This document shows, in pieces, positions 27,176 through 36,713 of a DNA stretch of 64,000 nt. This DNA is from an uncultured bacterium. GTDB taxonomy: Bacteria; Planctomycetota; UBA1135; GCA-002686595. How positions within the stretch are numbered: position 1 is the first letter of the stretch; every line of letters starts with the position of its first letter. A program made the position numbers and the translations under genes. The DNA lies in NCBI GenBank assembly GCA_937896235.1, contig CALBMX010000108.1, positions 1 through 64,000 on the forward strand, written 5' to 3'. The notes below the pieces were generated by a model that saw nothing but the letters and a program-made list of their open reading frames with translations, made no database searches and was not told the DNA's origin.

Positions 27176-29941
27176 ATGAAGTTTCTCTCCATGCTTGGCT
27201 CTCTGCTTACTGGCGCATTGTTGTGCACAAGTGCCCCCGCCCAATTCATTGCGGTCACGTCGCCGCCCCCGAGCTCTCAAACCGCCTTACCAAGCGTAGA
27301 GGTTACAGGGCTCGTCATTGGAACTCCTGGACCTGCTCCATTTAGTGATGTTCAGATCAGGACGCGCTATCCCGATGGGACCATGTGCCCTGCATTTTTG
27401 AGTGACGGCTCGGTGGATCAGTCCCCGGGCGCACTCGGTTGGAATTACGCCATAGTGTGGGATGCGTCAGCTGGGATCGGAACCTTCGAAGGGCGGGCGA
27501 GCTTCTTGGATCCGGGCACAAACTACATTGATATCTATTTCCCCGGTAGCACACTTGGAATCCCCGACCAGTCCATTTCGGTCGTTTTCCAGCCGGCCGG
27601 TTTGCAGTCCATGGACTCCATTGCAATCGTCCACCCCCTGCAACGTACGGTTGATCGGACCAACGTAGCGGGCAATTCCGGTGCGATTGAATTTCAAATG
27701 GATGTGTTGAATAACATCATGACACCGACCTCGGCCACAATTACGGCGAAGGTTACGACCCCTAGCGGGGCAATTGTAAATCTGCCTATGGGCGGCGCGG
27801 GTGTGGATGCAGTGAGCTACACGATTCCCCCGGGGGACTTCTCGTTCACCTCGTCAATCGATCCTGTAGGGATGACGTTTAGCTTCCCACTCGACCAGGT
27901 TCCCTTTCCTCAGCCTGTGCAGCTCGGCAAATACCACATGGAGCTCTTTCTCCACGATGGCCCCGCCTTGGTGTTCTTTGACGAGGACATTGACTTCTGG
28001 ATTGTCGACCGTGTTGGCAAGCCGTATCGGGATATCTCCGGCCAGCACGACCTCGGCAAGCTCGTCCTGCATGGCTCTGGTTCCGTCGGGTCCGGACTTT
28101 GTGCCTTCGATTATGACAACGACGGGCTCACGGACCTTTTTGTCACGGACCCTGCGGGCGACCGCATGAGGTTTGAGGGTACCGGAATCGAAATCGACTA
28201 TCCCGGCGCGAGCAACCAATTGATGCACAACAATGGCGACGGTACGTTCACCAATGTGACGGCCATCGCAGGGGTTGGCGGGAACCCCGCGATTCGCTCC
28301 TACGGTGCGTCTTGGGGAGATCTAGATGGGGACGGGGATAATGACCTGGTCGTTGCCAACCGAAAAGCACACTTCACCATCTTCCGCAACAACGGAGATG
28401 GAACCTTCTTTGAGACTCCACAGCCTAGTCTTCCAGATGACGGCAGCGTGTGGGGCCAAGTGATTCGACTCGGTGATTTGGACAACGACGGCGACCTGGA
28501 CATCTTTGTAGGGACTTATGTCCAGCAGTGGAATTTCACCTACCAGCATGTAGGCTTTCGCAATAGGGTCCTCCTAAACGGGGCGAAGCAGGGGAAATTC
28601 GAGGTGTGGGATCCTACTTTCCCAACCTTTGAGGACTTCTCGGCTCCATCGGGCGCAAATTCCCCTTGGCAAACCTTGGCGGCCTTTTTCATAGACAGCA
28701 ACCGTGATGGGAACCTCGACCTAGCCGTTCATCAAGACTTTGGACCTTTCAGTTCACCCAACTCACTTCTTGAAGGGCATGGCGATGGCACCTTTACCGA
28801 TGTCGGCGCGGCTACCGGATACAGTGTGCAGGAGTTTTCAATGGGTGCTGCTTCGGCGGACTTCAACGCGGACGGATATCTTGACGTGTACTCGACTAGC
28901 ATCGGTTTGAACTCCCTTTTGATGGGTGGGCCTGGTGGAACTTATACCCAGGCTATCCACGGTTCTGGCGCAGAGGGTGACTTCATGGCGTTTGGTCCAG
29001 ATGCCAATGGCGTCAATATGGACGACACTTGGGGAGTTCAAACCTTTGACTACGATTTCGACATGGACGTCGATATGCACGTGATTGGTTCTGACCTCTT
29101 CGTTAACTATCAGTTCCCGATCGCGACGCTCGTACCCGACTCCGTGTTTGAGAATGACGGTACGGGGCACTTTGTCGATCGTGCGATAGACCTCGGTTTG
29201 GGCAACGGTGGCCGTGGCCGCAGTTCCGTGCAGATCGACGTCGACAACGATGGTGACCTAGATATCGTCACATCGAACGACAGCGAGGGCCTTACCGTTA
29301 GTCGCAACGACATCGTTCAGACGAACCACTACCTAGGAGTTCGGCCCGTAACGCGTCGCTCGGCACCGGGAGGGTTCAACACCTTCTTCCGCGTTGACGT
29401 GAACCCCGGAAGCTCTCCGGTACAGGTTTACGAGCTTATGGCGGATTCGCCCCACAGTGGCATGCAGGACAACCTGCGCCGCTTTGGCTTGGGCGGCAGT
29501 ACGAAAGCATTCGAAACGACGGCCGAGTGGACTTCGGGTGGCTCGTCGACCTGGTACAACCTGGCTGGCGACCAAGACCACCTGTTATATGAAACGGTGA
29601 TCGAAGTCCAAGGCCAGATCGACGGTAGCGTGGCCGAAGGGAGTACCCCCTCGCTAATCATGTACGGCCGCCCTGGCGACCTCGTCATTGGTGTTTTAGG
29701 AGATGCGGGCGTCCCTTTCCCCTTCCCTTTGCCAACCGGAGGCGAGCTGGACCTCTGGCCTAATTTTAGCTTTCTAAAGCTTGCGTTTGTGGGTCCAACG
29801 GGCACCTCTCCATGGGCAGTGGGACCGATCCCCATCGGATTGGTCGGTGCGATTTTCGAGTTGCAAATGGTCTCGCTTAATCCAGTGAGCGGTATCTTCG
29901 AGTCAAAATCGGGCGTGAGCACCCTGACGGTTACTTTGTAG
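27176..29941 (+). CDS. Secreted FG-GAP/VCBS repeat protein, paralogue of 7805-10546
   Basis: Signal MKFLSMLGSLLTGALLCTSAPAQ; FDYDNDGLTDLFV, DLDGDGDNDLVVAN, DLDNDGDLDIFVG, DVDNDGDLDIVTS; shared N-terminal region RTRYPDGT.CP and C-terminus SKSGxSxLTVT. Confidence 0.85.
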   Translation: MKFLSMLGSLLTGALLCTSAPAQFIAVTSPPPSSQTALPSVEVTGLVIGTPGPAPFSDVQIRTRYPDGTMCPAFLSDGSVDQSPGALGWNYAIVWDASAGIGTFEGRASFLDPGTNYIDIYFPGSTLGIPDQSISVVFQPAGLQSMDSIAIVHPLQRTVDRTNVAGNSGAIEFQMDVLNNIMTPTSATITAKVTTPSGAIVNLPMGGAGVDAVSYTIPPGDFSFTSSIDPVGMTFSFPLDQVPFPQPVQLGKYHMELFLHDGPALVFFDEDIDFWIVDRVGKPYRDISGQHDLGKLVLHGSGSVGSGLCAFDYDNDGLTDLFVTDPAGDRMRFEGTGIEIDYPGASNQLMHNNGDGTFTNVTAIAGVGGNPAIRSYGASWGDLDGDGDNDLVVANRKAHFTIFRNNGDGTFFETPQPSLPDDGSVWGQVIRLGDLDNDGDLDIFVGTYVQQWNFTYQHVGFRNRVLLNGAKQGKFEVWDPTFPTFEDFSAPSGANSPWQTLAAFFIDSNRDGNLDLAVHQDFGPFSSPNSLLEGHGDGTFTDVGAATGYSVQEFSMGAASADFNADGYLDVYSTSIGLNSLLMGGPGGTYTQAIHGSGAEGDFMAFGPDANGVNMDDTWGVQTFDYDFDMDVDMHVIGSDLFVNYQFPIATLVPDSVFENDGTGHFVDRAIDLGLGNGGRGRSSVQIDVDNDGDLDIVTSNDSEGLTVSRNDIVQTNHYLGVRPVTRRSAPGGFNTFFRVDVNPGSSPVQVYELMADSPHSGMQDNLRRFGLGGSTKAFETTAEWTSGGSSTWYNLAGDQDHLLYETVIEVQGQIDGSVAEGSTPSLIMYGRPGDLVIGVLGDAGVPFPFPLPTGGELDLWPNFSFLKLAFVGPTGTSPWAVGPIPIGLVGAIFELQMVSLNPVSGIFESKSGVSTLTVTL

Positions 29942-29971
29942 AGGTGCTCTCTTAGCCAGGGATTTCCTCCA

Positions 29972-30012
29972 GGGGGCGGCCTCCACCGGCAAAGCTGGTG
30001 GAGGCCGCCCCC
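29972..30012. terminator. Bidirectional-type hairpin terminator between convergent genes
   Basis: gggggcggcctccacc...ggtggaggccgccccc perfect 16-bp inverted repeat. Confidence 0.75.
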
Positions 30013-30223
30013 GTTGGGTAAGACCTAGCTTTGTAGCTAGGACTAGGCCTGCATTCGGGTGGGCCTCAGCAGAGTGGTCGTTCGCCCGAGCTACAGGGCC
30101 GGGCCAGTGGTCCGCCCACCGTTGCGGACCCAGGGGGGGCGAATGGCGCCAACAACAAAGGGCACCCACGAGAGCTCTCCTAGCGTCGTAAGGGCGGGAC
30201 TCGAACCAATACGAAAGCGGCCG

Positions 30224-31861
30224 CTACTCTCTCTCGCCGCTGTGATCGAGGATCAGGATCGAGGCAAAGATCGCCAAGGGGGCGACGTGAAAGATCAAGC
30301 GGTCGGGGATCGCCGTATTGAAGAGCGCTTCGAGATTCCAGGGTGTGACCAAAAGTACCAGCGCATAAAGTGCGCAGGCCCCCAGGACGACCAGGGCCGC
30401 AGGGAAAGCTGGCGTACGCAAAAAGCGCTTGGGCCGAGCGAGCCCGAGGACACAGGTAGCGAGGAATAGTAGCCAGACGATCCCGAAGCGCGGGATTTGT
30501 GTGAAGGCATCGAGAAATCCGCCGCCGACAATTCGGGGGACGGGTACTTCGGCAATCTCGTTGGTCGATGGGGAGAGGTGAACGGGCTGCGTGGAGCTCC
30601 ACGACTCCAGGAGGCCCGAGGGGGAGAGGCGAGAGGGGTAGTCCTCACCGATCGTCGGGATGTCACCACGCACAGCAAGCCATGGCGAGGCGACAACAAG
30701 CGCAACGATCATGGTGAGGGCAAGGGCACTCGGGGTCGAGAGGGCGCGGCCTTTTAGGGCTGTGGCTGGCTTGCGACGCAGCTCGAGAAGCCAGGTGATG
30801 CCGATGGCGATCACGACTACGGGAAGAAGCGCAAGGCCCTCGTTTTTCATCAGGGCTCCACCGCCGAGTAGAGCGCCGGCAATCAGCAGATCGGCAGTGT
30901 CGCGCCTCTCGCGATCCGTGAGTACGAATCTGAGGAGGACGATGAAGCCCGAGCAAAAGAGTGCGGCGAGGGGCAAGTCACCGGCACCATCTAAGGTCCA
31001 ACCGTCGGGCGTCGACCACTCCCCGAGGATCGGGCCCTTGGGGCCGATCGTGTCGCCATACTTAGCTTGCGCAGCGTCGGGGCCAAAGAACAGCCCATAG
31101 GCGCCCTTTACCCAGTTGTCGTGGGGCAAGCGCGAGTAATAGAGGAACGGTGTGGACAGCCAAAGCAAGGTTCCGGTTATAGGTGCAAGCCAGCTACCAC
31201 TGCGTCCGAGGTCTTTGAGCGTGCCAAAAAGGAATGCTCCCAAGGCGAGCGCAAAAAGTGCGAATAGAGGCCTCGCGGCGTCCTCGGAAAACACGCCGCC
31301 GATCCAGCCGCAAAAGGCTTCGAGCGCGCCTACGCCAGGGGGGTAATCCGGGTGGGTGATGATGCGGCCAAGGGAGTCCTCAACGTCCATCCAAGAGCTG
31401 GTCATTAAGCCCTCGGAGTACAGCAACTTTCCCTTGTAGGCAAAGTGAAAGACGGGGTCAAAGATGTGCATCGGCATCGTTGCCGTGTAGAACACGATAA
31501 AGGCGCCAAATGCGAGAATGAGCCCGAAGCCAAGCAGGCACAAGAGCTCCTCTGCACTGCGCGGAGAGCGCAGTGGTGGGCGCGCCTCCATAGATGGTTT
31601 TAATTGGTGCCGGCGATACAGGGCGATGGCACCTCCAGCGCACAAGACGGCCGCAAGCGCCCGAGTGAGTCCAACACCGAGTGGGCCGATCGCCAGGGCG
31701 AGCCCGGTGACAAGGGCGGGGAGTAGCGCCAGACCGAGTAGAAGTGCGGTTCCATGGAGTTCGGCGGCCCCTCGTCTTCGGCTGGGCCGGAATAGGGCGA
31801 GAGCGAAATGCCCTCCGAGAAAGACCACGAATAGGGTGATTAGCGTGGACGCTGTAATCAT
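30224..31861 (-). CDS. Polytopic GT-C-like membrane protein, paralogue of 16707-18350
   Basis: IFDPVFHFAYKGKLLYSEGLMTSSW...GRIITHPDYPPGVGALEAFCGW; multiple TM helices. Confidence 0.8.
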   Translation of the reverse strand: MITASTLITLFVVFLGGHFALALFRPSRRRGAAELHGTALLLGLALLPALVTGLALAIGPLGVGLTRALAAVLCAGGAIALYRRHQLKPSMEARPPLRSPRSAEELLCLLGFGLILAFGAFIVFYTATMPMHIFDPVFHFAYKGKLLYSEGLMTSSWMDVEDSLGRIITHPDYPPGVGALEAFCGWIGGVFSEDAARPLFALFALALGAFLFGTLKDLGRSGSWLAPITGTLLWLSTPFLYYSRLPHDNWVKGAYGLFFGPDAAQAKYGDTIGPKGPILGEWSTPDGWTLDGAGDLPLAALFCSGFIVLLRFVLTDRERRDTADLLIAGALLGGGALMKNEGLALLPVVVIAIGITWLLELRRKPATALKGRALSTPSALALTMIVALVVASPWLAVRGDIPTIGEDYPSRLSPSGLLESWSSTQPVHLSPSTNEIAEVPVPRIVGGGFLDAFTQIPRFGIVWLLFLATCVLGLARPKRFLRTPAFPAALVVLGACALYALVLLVTPWNLEALFNTAIPDRLIFHVAPLAIFASILILDHSGERE

Positions 31862-32523
31862 GGCTTCACCTCGCTTTGCATAGATAGGCTATCGGCGAGC
31901 GCATTGAAGTCGGCACTATCGACGGGCATCCAAACGCCGTCCTCGCGGTGGAAAATCCTGACGTTTTCCATCCGAAAAGACTGGCTGATGAGGTAGGTCA
32001 AGCGCCACTCGATGTTGCGTTTTTCGATCTCCAGATCCACCTTTTTTAGCAGCCGTTCCCGCGTAATAGACTCCGCCATACCCTGAAAGGAATTGTCGAC
32101 GTTGAGCACCTCAAAGTGGTGGTCGATCCAAGGGGTGTAATCGACTAGCGTGCCGCTCGCGAGCTTGGGTTCGTGCGCGTAGATATGCAGTGGATAGGCG
32201 TAGTAGTTGAGGTATAAAAACCAACGTGTTCGGCCGCCCGGTTGGCTCTCTTTCTCGTCGATCCCATGGGGCTCGACGAGGATGCCTGTACCTTCGGGAA
32301 GGTGTTCTTTTAGTCGAGCTATGAGCGCTCGGAATTCGGGTTTGAACCACGGGACGCCCTTCATCGAGGCGCGCTGCTGTTCTAGATCTTTACCCTGTCT
32401 CTCGGCGAACCAAGTTCGCGTGTAGAGCGCACCGAACGCGGCGGGAAACGCCGTCAATACAATGACAAGCGGCAGCAGGAGCCGCAGGGGTGATGGCGCG
32501 GCGGTCGGGGGAGGGGTGCTCAC
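31858..32523 (-). CDS. Small membrane-anchored protein, paralogue of 16114-16707
   Basis: N-terminal TM; RTRWFLYLNYYAYPLHIYAHEPKLASGTLVDYTPWIDHHFEVLNVD; 4-bp overlaps with both neighbours. Confidence 0.75.
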   Translation of the reverse strand: MSTPPPTAAPSPLRLLLPLVIVLTAFPAAFGALYTRTWFAERQGKDLEQQRASMKGVPWFKPEFRALIARLKEHLPEGTGILVEPHGIDEKESQPGGRTRWFLYLNYYAYPLHIYAHEPKLASGTLVDYTPWIDHHFEVLNVDNSFQGMAESITRERLLKKVDLEIEKRNIEWRLTYLISQSFRMENVRIFHREDGVWMPVDSADFNALADSLSMQSEVKP

Positions 32524-34100
32524 TTGTCGTTTGTTTTCTCGGGGTCGGCGCTCTCAAGGTAGCCTGCGGCGGAGAGATCGCTGGTGAGGTCGTCGGGCAG
32601 AGCTGCGTCCGAAACATGCAGGTCCAGCTCCTTCACGCGCGCGTCCAGATCTTCCCAGACGGCGAGGGCTTTCTCTAGCGGAGCCTGTACGCCAGCTCCC
32701 GAGTTGAGGATTGGATGCTTTTCCTTGGGGTCGGTAGCTAAGTCGTAGAGCACAAGGCCCTCCTCTGTTTGCAGGACTTTGAGCCGCTCGAGGCGCGCGC
32801 CCCGATGAAAGCGACTGTCCGGGCGGGAGGTGAGCTCCATGGGCGCGGGGCGTAGTTTCGGGGTGGCGGTCGCATCTGTGCAGGCCTCGCGCAAGCTTCG
32901 ACCCCACATGCCGTCTAGTCCGGGTAGATCGCAGAAATCTAGGATTGTCGGCGCGACATCGGCCAGGCTAACGACCTCGGCGATGCGCTTACCCGCTTGG
33001 ATTTCGCCGGGGAAGCGCAGGATGAGCGGCACATGGGTCTCTTCATCGTGCAGGCTGTGCTTGTGGCCAAGGAAGCCGTGCTCGGCAAACGCCTCGCCGT
33101 GATCCGCGGTGAGTACGACCAGGGTATTGTCGAGCCTGCCCGCTGCGTCGAGTGTGCTCAGGAGGTGCTCGACGTTCCGATCGGTGAATTTGAGCTCGCC
33201 ATCGTAGAGGGCGATCAAGTGGTTTAGATCCTTGGGCGCATTCGCGCGGATGCGAAGGTTCATGAAGTCGCGACCGTCGACCTTTCCTCGGTAGTCGGGG
33301 TCAAAAACGTCGAATTCGGCTGGCGGCGTGTAGTCGTAGTGGACATCCCAAAAGTGCGCAAAGGCAAAGAACGGCTTCTCTGCGGGGACGGTCGCAAACC
33401 ACTCGTTAAATGCAGAGACGACTTTGGGGCCCGTGAGCCCTTGATGGGACTCTTCGTGCATGGCCATGAGGGCCTCGTGGTTGGCCTCGGAATCCTCGAG
33501 CGCAAAAATCGTGGGGTCGGCCACGGCGCGGCTGGAACAGTCGACGTAAGTGTCGAAACCGCGGTCGAATCCGAACCACGGATGCAGATTGGGGCCCGAC
33601 CAGAAGCCGGCCGTAGACCAGTTGGCCTGCTGAAAGCGCTGCTGTAGCATCGGGACGGTCGCGGGGAGCCGATCGGGAAGATCGAGCACGCCATGAAGCT
33701 CGTCTGGGCGGCCCGTCAGCAGGGCCAAGTGCGAGGGGAGGGTCCAGCTCGTGGTGCTGAAGGCGCTGTCGAAGGACGTCCCCTGGGCCGCCAGCAGCTT
33801 GTCGATTGCCGGGGTGGTGGGGATATCCGGGCGCGTGGGGCTCTTGTAGCCGTAGCTGCCGACGTGGTCCGCGCGCAAGCTGTCGATGCTGATGAGCAGG
33901 ACGCCCAGGGGTTTCGTCGGGCTGGGCGCGCCTCCACAGCTTCCGAGGGCGAAGAGGCACGCGAATCCCACGGCGGCAGAAGTTGCGCAGTGGGAGGTCG
34001 AAACGTGGCGAGACCAAGTGGTCCTGGTGTGCAGTGGAAAGGCCATAAGTCGCCAACATACACAGAATCGTTCTTCCGTGCCTCGCATTGGCGGCGGCAT
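32520..34100 (-). CDS. Alkaline-phosphatase-superfamily ('sulfatase-like') lipoprotein, paralogue of 14633-16117 (start may be about 34046)
   Basis: GVLLISIDSLRADHVGSYGY, STTSWTLPSHLALLTGRPDELHGV, VLTADHGEAFAEHGFLGHKHS; lipobox LGSCGG. Confidence 0.85.
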   Translation of the reverse strand: MPPPMRGTEERFCVCWRLMAFPLHTRTTWSRHVSTSHCATSAAVGFACLFALGSCGGAPSPTKPLGVLLISIDSLRADHVGSYGYKSPTRPDIPTTPAIDKLLAAQGTSFDSAFSTTSWTLPSHLALLTGRPDELHGVLDLPDRLPATVPMLQQRFQQANWSTAGFWSGPNLHPWFGFDRGFDTYVDCSSRAVADPTIFALEDSEANHEALMAMHEESHQGLTGPKVVSAFNEWFATVPAEKPFFAFAHFWDVHYDYTPPAEFDVFDPDYRGKVDGRDFMNLRIRANAPKDLNHLIALYDGELKFTDRNVEHLLSTLDAAGRLDNTLVVLTADHGEAFAEHGFLGHKHSLHDEETHVPLILRFPGEIQAGKRIAEVVSLADVAPTILDFCDLPGLDGMWGRSLREACTDATATPKLRPAPMELTSRPDSRFHRGARLERLKVLQTEEGLVLYDLATDPKEKHPILNSGAGVQAPLEKALAVWEDLDARVKELDLHVSDAALPDDLTSDLSAAGYLESADPEKTNDK

Positions 34101-34223
34101 GCTTCGATCGGGACCAAAATCTGGGTAGAATCGCGATCAAATAATGACGTAACGGGGCACGACCCCTTACGCCCTTCCGGCCTGCTTACTTGGTTCATTC
34201 CGGTCTTTTGACCCTAGACGCCC

Positions 34224-36710
34224 ATGCGCTTTAAGTCTCTCCCAGCTTCCTCGTCCATCCTTGGTCTTCTTGTCCTCGCCAGCGGCATTGCAGCGTGTAA
34301 AGCGACTGCTTTGGTCCCGCCGCCGCGGATGGATGTGCCTGCCAAGGTTAGCCATTTGGCGCCGGCGCTACCTGTCGATGTCGAACACTACACGATCGAT
34401 CTCGTTTTAGATCCGGTCGCGCGAGCGATTCAGGGTACGTGCAAGTTGCGCTTTACGGCGGGTATGGGCGAGCTGAGCACGGTGGCCCTTAGCCTCGAAG
34501 GACTCCGTGTGCACTCGGTGTTGGACTCCTCCGGGCGCGAGCTGGCGTTCTTTCAAAAGGGCGGCGATCTCAACGTGGTGCTTGCAAGCACCGTGGCCGC
34601 CGGCACCTTTGAGGAGCTCACCGTCTCCTACGGCGGGTCTCCGAAGAAGGGACTGTGGTTTGTCCGTGAGCGCAACGGCGCTCCCACACAGGTCTTCAGC
34701 CAAGGGGAATGCGAGGATGCACAGTGGTGGTTCCCCTGCGTAGACGTTCCCTCGGATCGAGCAACAAGTGAGCTGCGGGTCACGATGCCGACCGGTTGGA
34801 CATCCACCGCAGCTGGCGAATTGATTGACCATCAAGAGGGCACCGGCTCCGTTACCGACACGTGGCGCATGACCGTTCCTCATCCGACATACTTGACCAC
34901 GCTGGTAGCTGGCGAGTTCGCAACCATAACCGGTGATTGGGAGGGTGTTCCGATCTCGTACATGGCGGCACCGGAGTTCGCATCGTACCTAGAGGCGGGG
35001 CTGTCAGAGACTCCGCAGGTGTTGAGCTTCCTCTCGGAGATTACCGGCCTGCGCTATCCCTACGCCAAGTATTCTCAAGCATGTGTCGAGGGTTTCCCCT
35101 TCGGTGGAATGGAGAACATCTCGGCCACGACTTTGACTACCACATGCCTGCGCGACGAGCGCGGTCTGCGCGATGGCGAAGCGACTGGACTCGTTGCGCA
35201 CGAGGCCGCACACCAGTGGTTCGGGGATCTATTGACGTGCAACTCGTGGGATCACATTTGGCTGAACGAGAGTTTCGCCACGTACATGACGATGCTGTAT
35301 TTCGAGGCCACGCGCGGCAACGACGAGTTCCGGATGCGCTGGTACGACACCGTGCAGGGATACCTTGCCGCAGACGTCGGTGCGAAGCGCCGCCCGACCG
35401 TGCACAATGTCTACAAGGACCCGATCGATCTATTCTTCGATGGCCAGACCTATGGCGGCGGCGCTGTTCGCCTGCACTATCTGCGCTTCCTCTTAGGCGA
35501 TGCAACGTTCTTCGAAGGCATCCGCACCTATGTAGCCGACAACCAAGGCCGCGGCGTGACAACCGCTGACCTGCGGGCCGCCATGGAGAAGGTTTCGGGC
35601 CGGGACCTCAGCGTTTTCTTCGGTCAGTGGCTATTGAGCGAGGGATTTCCCGAGCTCTCCGTCAGCTGGAAGTACGATGAAGTCGCCGGTGTTGTCGACC
35701 TACTTGTCGAGCAAAACCAGTCGAGCATAGGGGGAACTCCAGGGACATTCCTCTTGCCCGTCGACATCGAGTTGCGGACCCAAAAGGGAAGCGTTACACA
35801 TCGCATCGAGATCAACGGACGTCGTCAACACTTTGAAATGGCTTCGGAGGATATGCCCACCTGGCTTTGGTTTGACGAGGGCGGATGGGTTCCTGCCCAG
35901 ATCGACCGCAAGAAGAAAATCGGGGAGTGGTTGGCCATTGCCGCCAGTCAAGATGACGTTGTGGCTCGCCGCATTGCGGTTGAAGTACTCGGCAAGCAGC
36001 TGGGCGCAGGGACCGCTGGTCCTCAAACGGACTTCATTCACGCCGAGCTCGTAAACCGCTTGCGTCAAGACTCCAGCAGCTGGGTGCGCAAGGAGGCGGC
36101 GACCGCATTGGGCCTTGCCCATACGGACGAGGCTCGGCTGCGTCTGATGACGGCCGCCACGGGTGACGAGGATACGCAGGTGCGTCGCGCGGCCTTGGCA
36201 GCACTCGGAACCTGGGGTGTTGACCTCGAGTTAGCCGCCTTCGCGCGCACCCAGTATGAGTCCGCCTATAGTTGGGGAACCATGGCCTCAGCTGCGGAGA
36301 TGCTTGCTGCCACAGATCCGAAGGGGATCTTCCAGTGGCTTGTTCGCGAGCTCTTCGCCGCGGATTCACCGCACGACACTCTTCGCGCAGACCTTCTGCG
36401 TTTGATGGCGACCATCGATAACACTCGCGTCACGTCGCAGCTCGTCCAATGGGCAACCGACAAGAGCGCATCGCCCGAAGCCCGTTCGGCCGCTGTGGCT
36501 GGACTTGCCAAACATGGCCAGCTGGACAAAGACGCGCGCGGCGTGTTGATCGAAATGTTGAACGAGCAAGACTTCCGACTACGCGGCGCCGTGGTCCGGA
36601 GCTTGGCCGAGTTCAAGGATGGCGCCTCGCGCAACGCGCTGCAAAAGTTCTACGCGCGCTCGGTATTCCCGCGCGAGAGGCGTGCGATCGAAGCGGCTTT
36701 CGGCAAGTAG
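34224..36710 (+). CDS. M1-family (gluzincin) aminopeptidase with C-terminal HEAT-like repeats
   Basis: GGMENISATT exopeptidase motif, HEAAHQWFGDLLTCNSWDHIWLNE (HEXXH-X18-E); lipobox GIAACK. Confidence 0.9.
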   Translation: MRFKSLPASSSILGLLVLASGIAACKATALVPPPRMDVPAKVSHLAPALPVDVEHYTIDLVLDPVARAIQGTCKLRFTAGMGELSTVALSLEGLRVHSVLDSSGRELAFFQKGGDLNVVLASTVAAGTFEELTVSYGGSPKKGLWFVRERNGAPTQVFSQGECEDAQWWFPCVDVPSDRATSELRVTMPTGWTSTAAGELIDHQEGTGSVTDTWRMTVPHPTYLTTLVAGEFATITGDWEGVPISYMAAPEFASYLEAGLSETPQVLSFLSEITGLRYPYAKYSQACVEGFPFGGMENISATTLTTTCLRDERGLRDGEATGLVAHEAAHQWFGDLLTCNSWDHIWLNESFATYMTMLYFEATRGNDEFRMRWYDTVQGYLAADVGAKRRPTVHNVYKDPIDLFFDGQTYGGGAVRLHYLRFLLGDATFFEGIRTYVADNQGRGVTTADLRAAMEKVSGRDLSVFFGQWLLSEGFPELSVSWKYDEVAGVVDLLVEQNQSSIGGTPGTFLLPVDIELRTQKGSVTHRIEINGRRQHFEMASEDMPTWLWFDEGGWVPAQIDRKKKIGEWLAIAASQDDVVARRIAVEVLGKQLGAGTAGPQTDFIHAELVNRLRQDSSSWVRKEAATALGLAHTDEARLRLMTAATGDEDTQVRRAALAALGTWGVDLELAAFARTQYESAYSWGTMASAAEMLAATDPKGIFQWLVRELFAADSPHDTLRADLLRLMATIDNTRVTSQLVQWATDKSASPEARSAAVAGLAKHGQLDKDARGVLIEMLNEQDFRLRGAVVRSLAEFKDGASRNALQKFYARSVFPRERRAIEAAFGK

Positions 36711-36713
36711 CGA

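Noticed and set aside
30186-30206. tRNA-like gggactcgaacc
   Set aside because: T-stem does not pair and a full tRNA would overlap the end of a coding gene without acceptor-stem complementarity.
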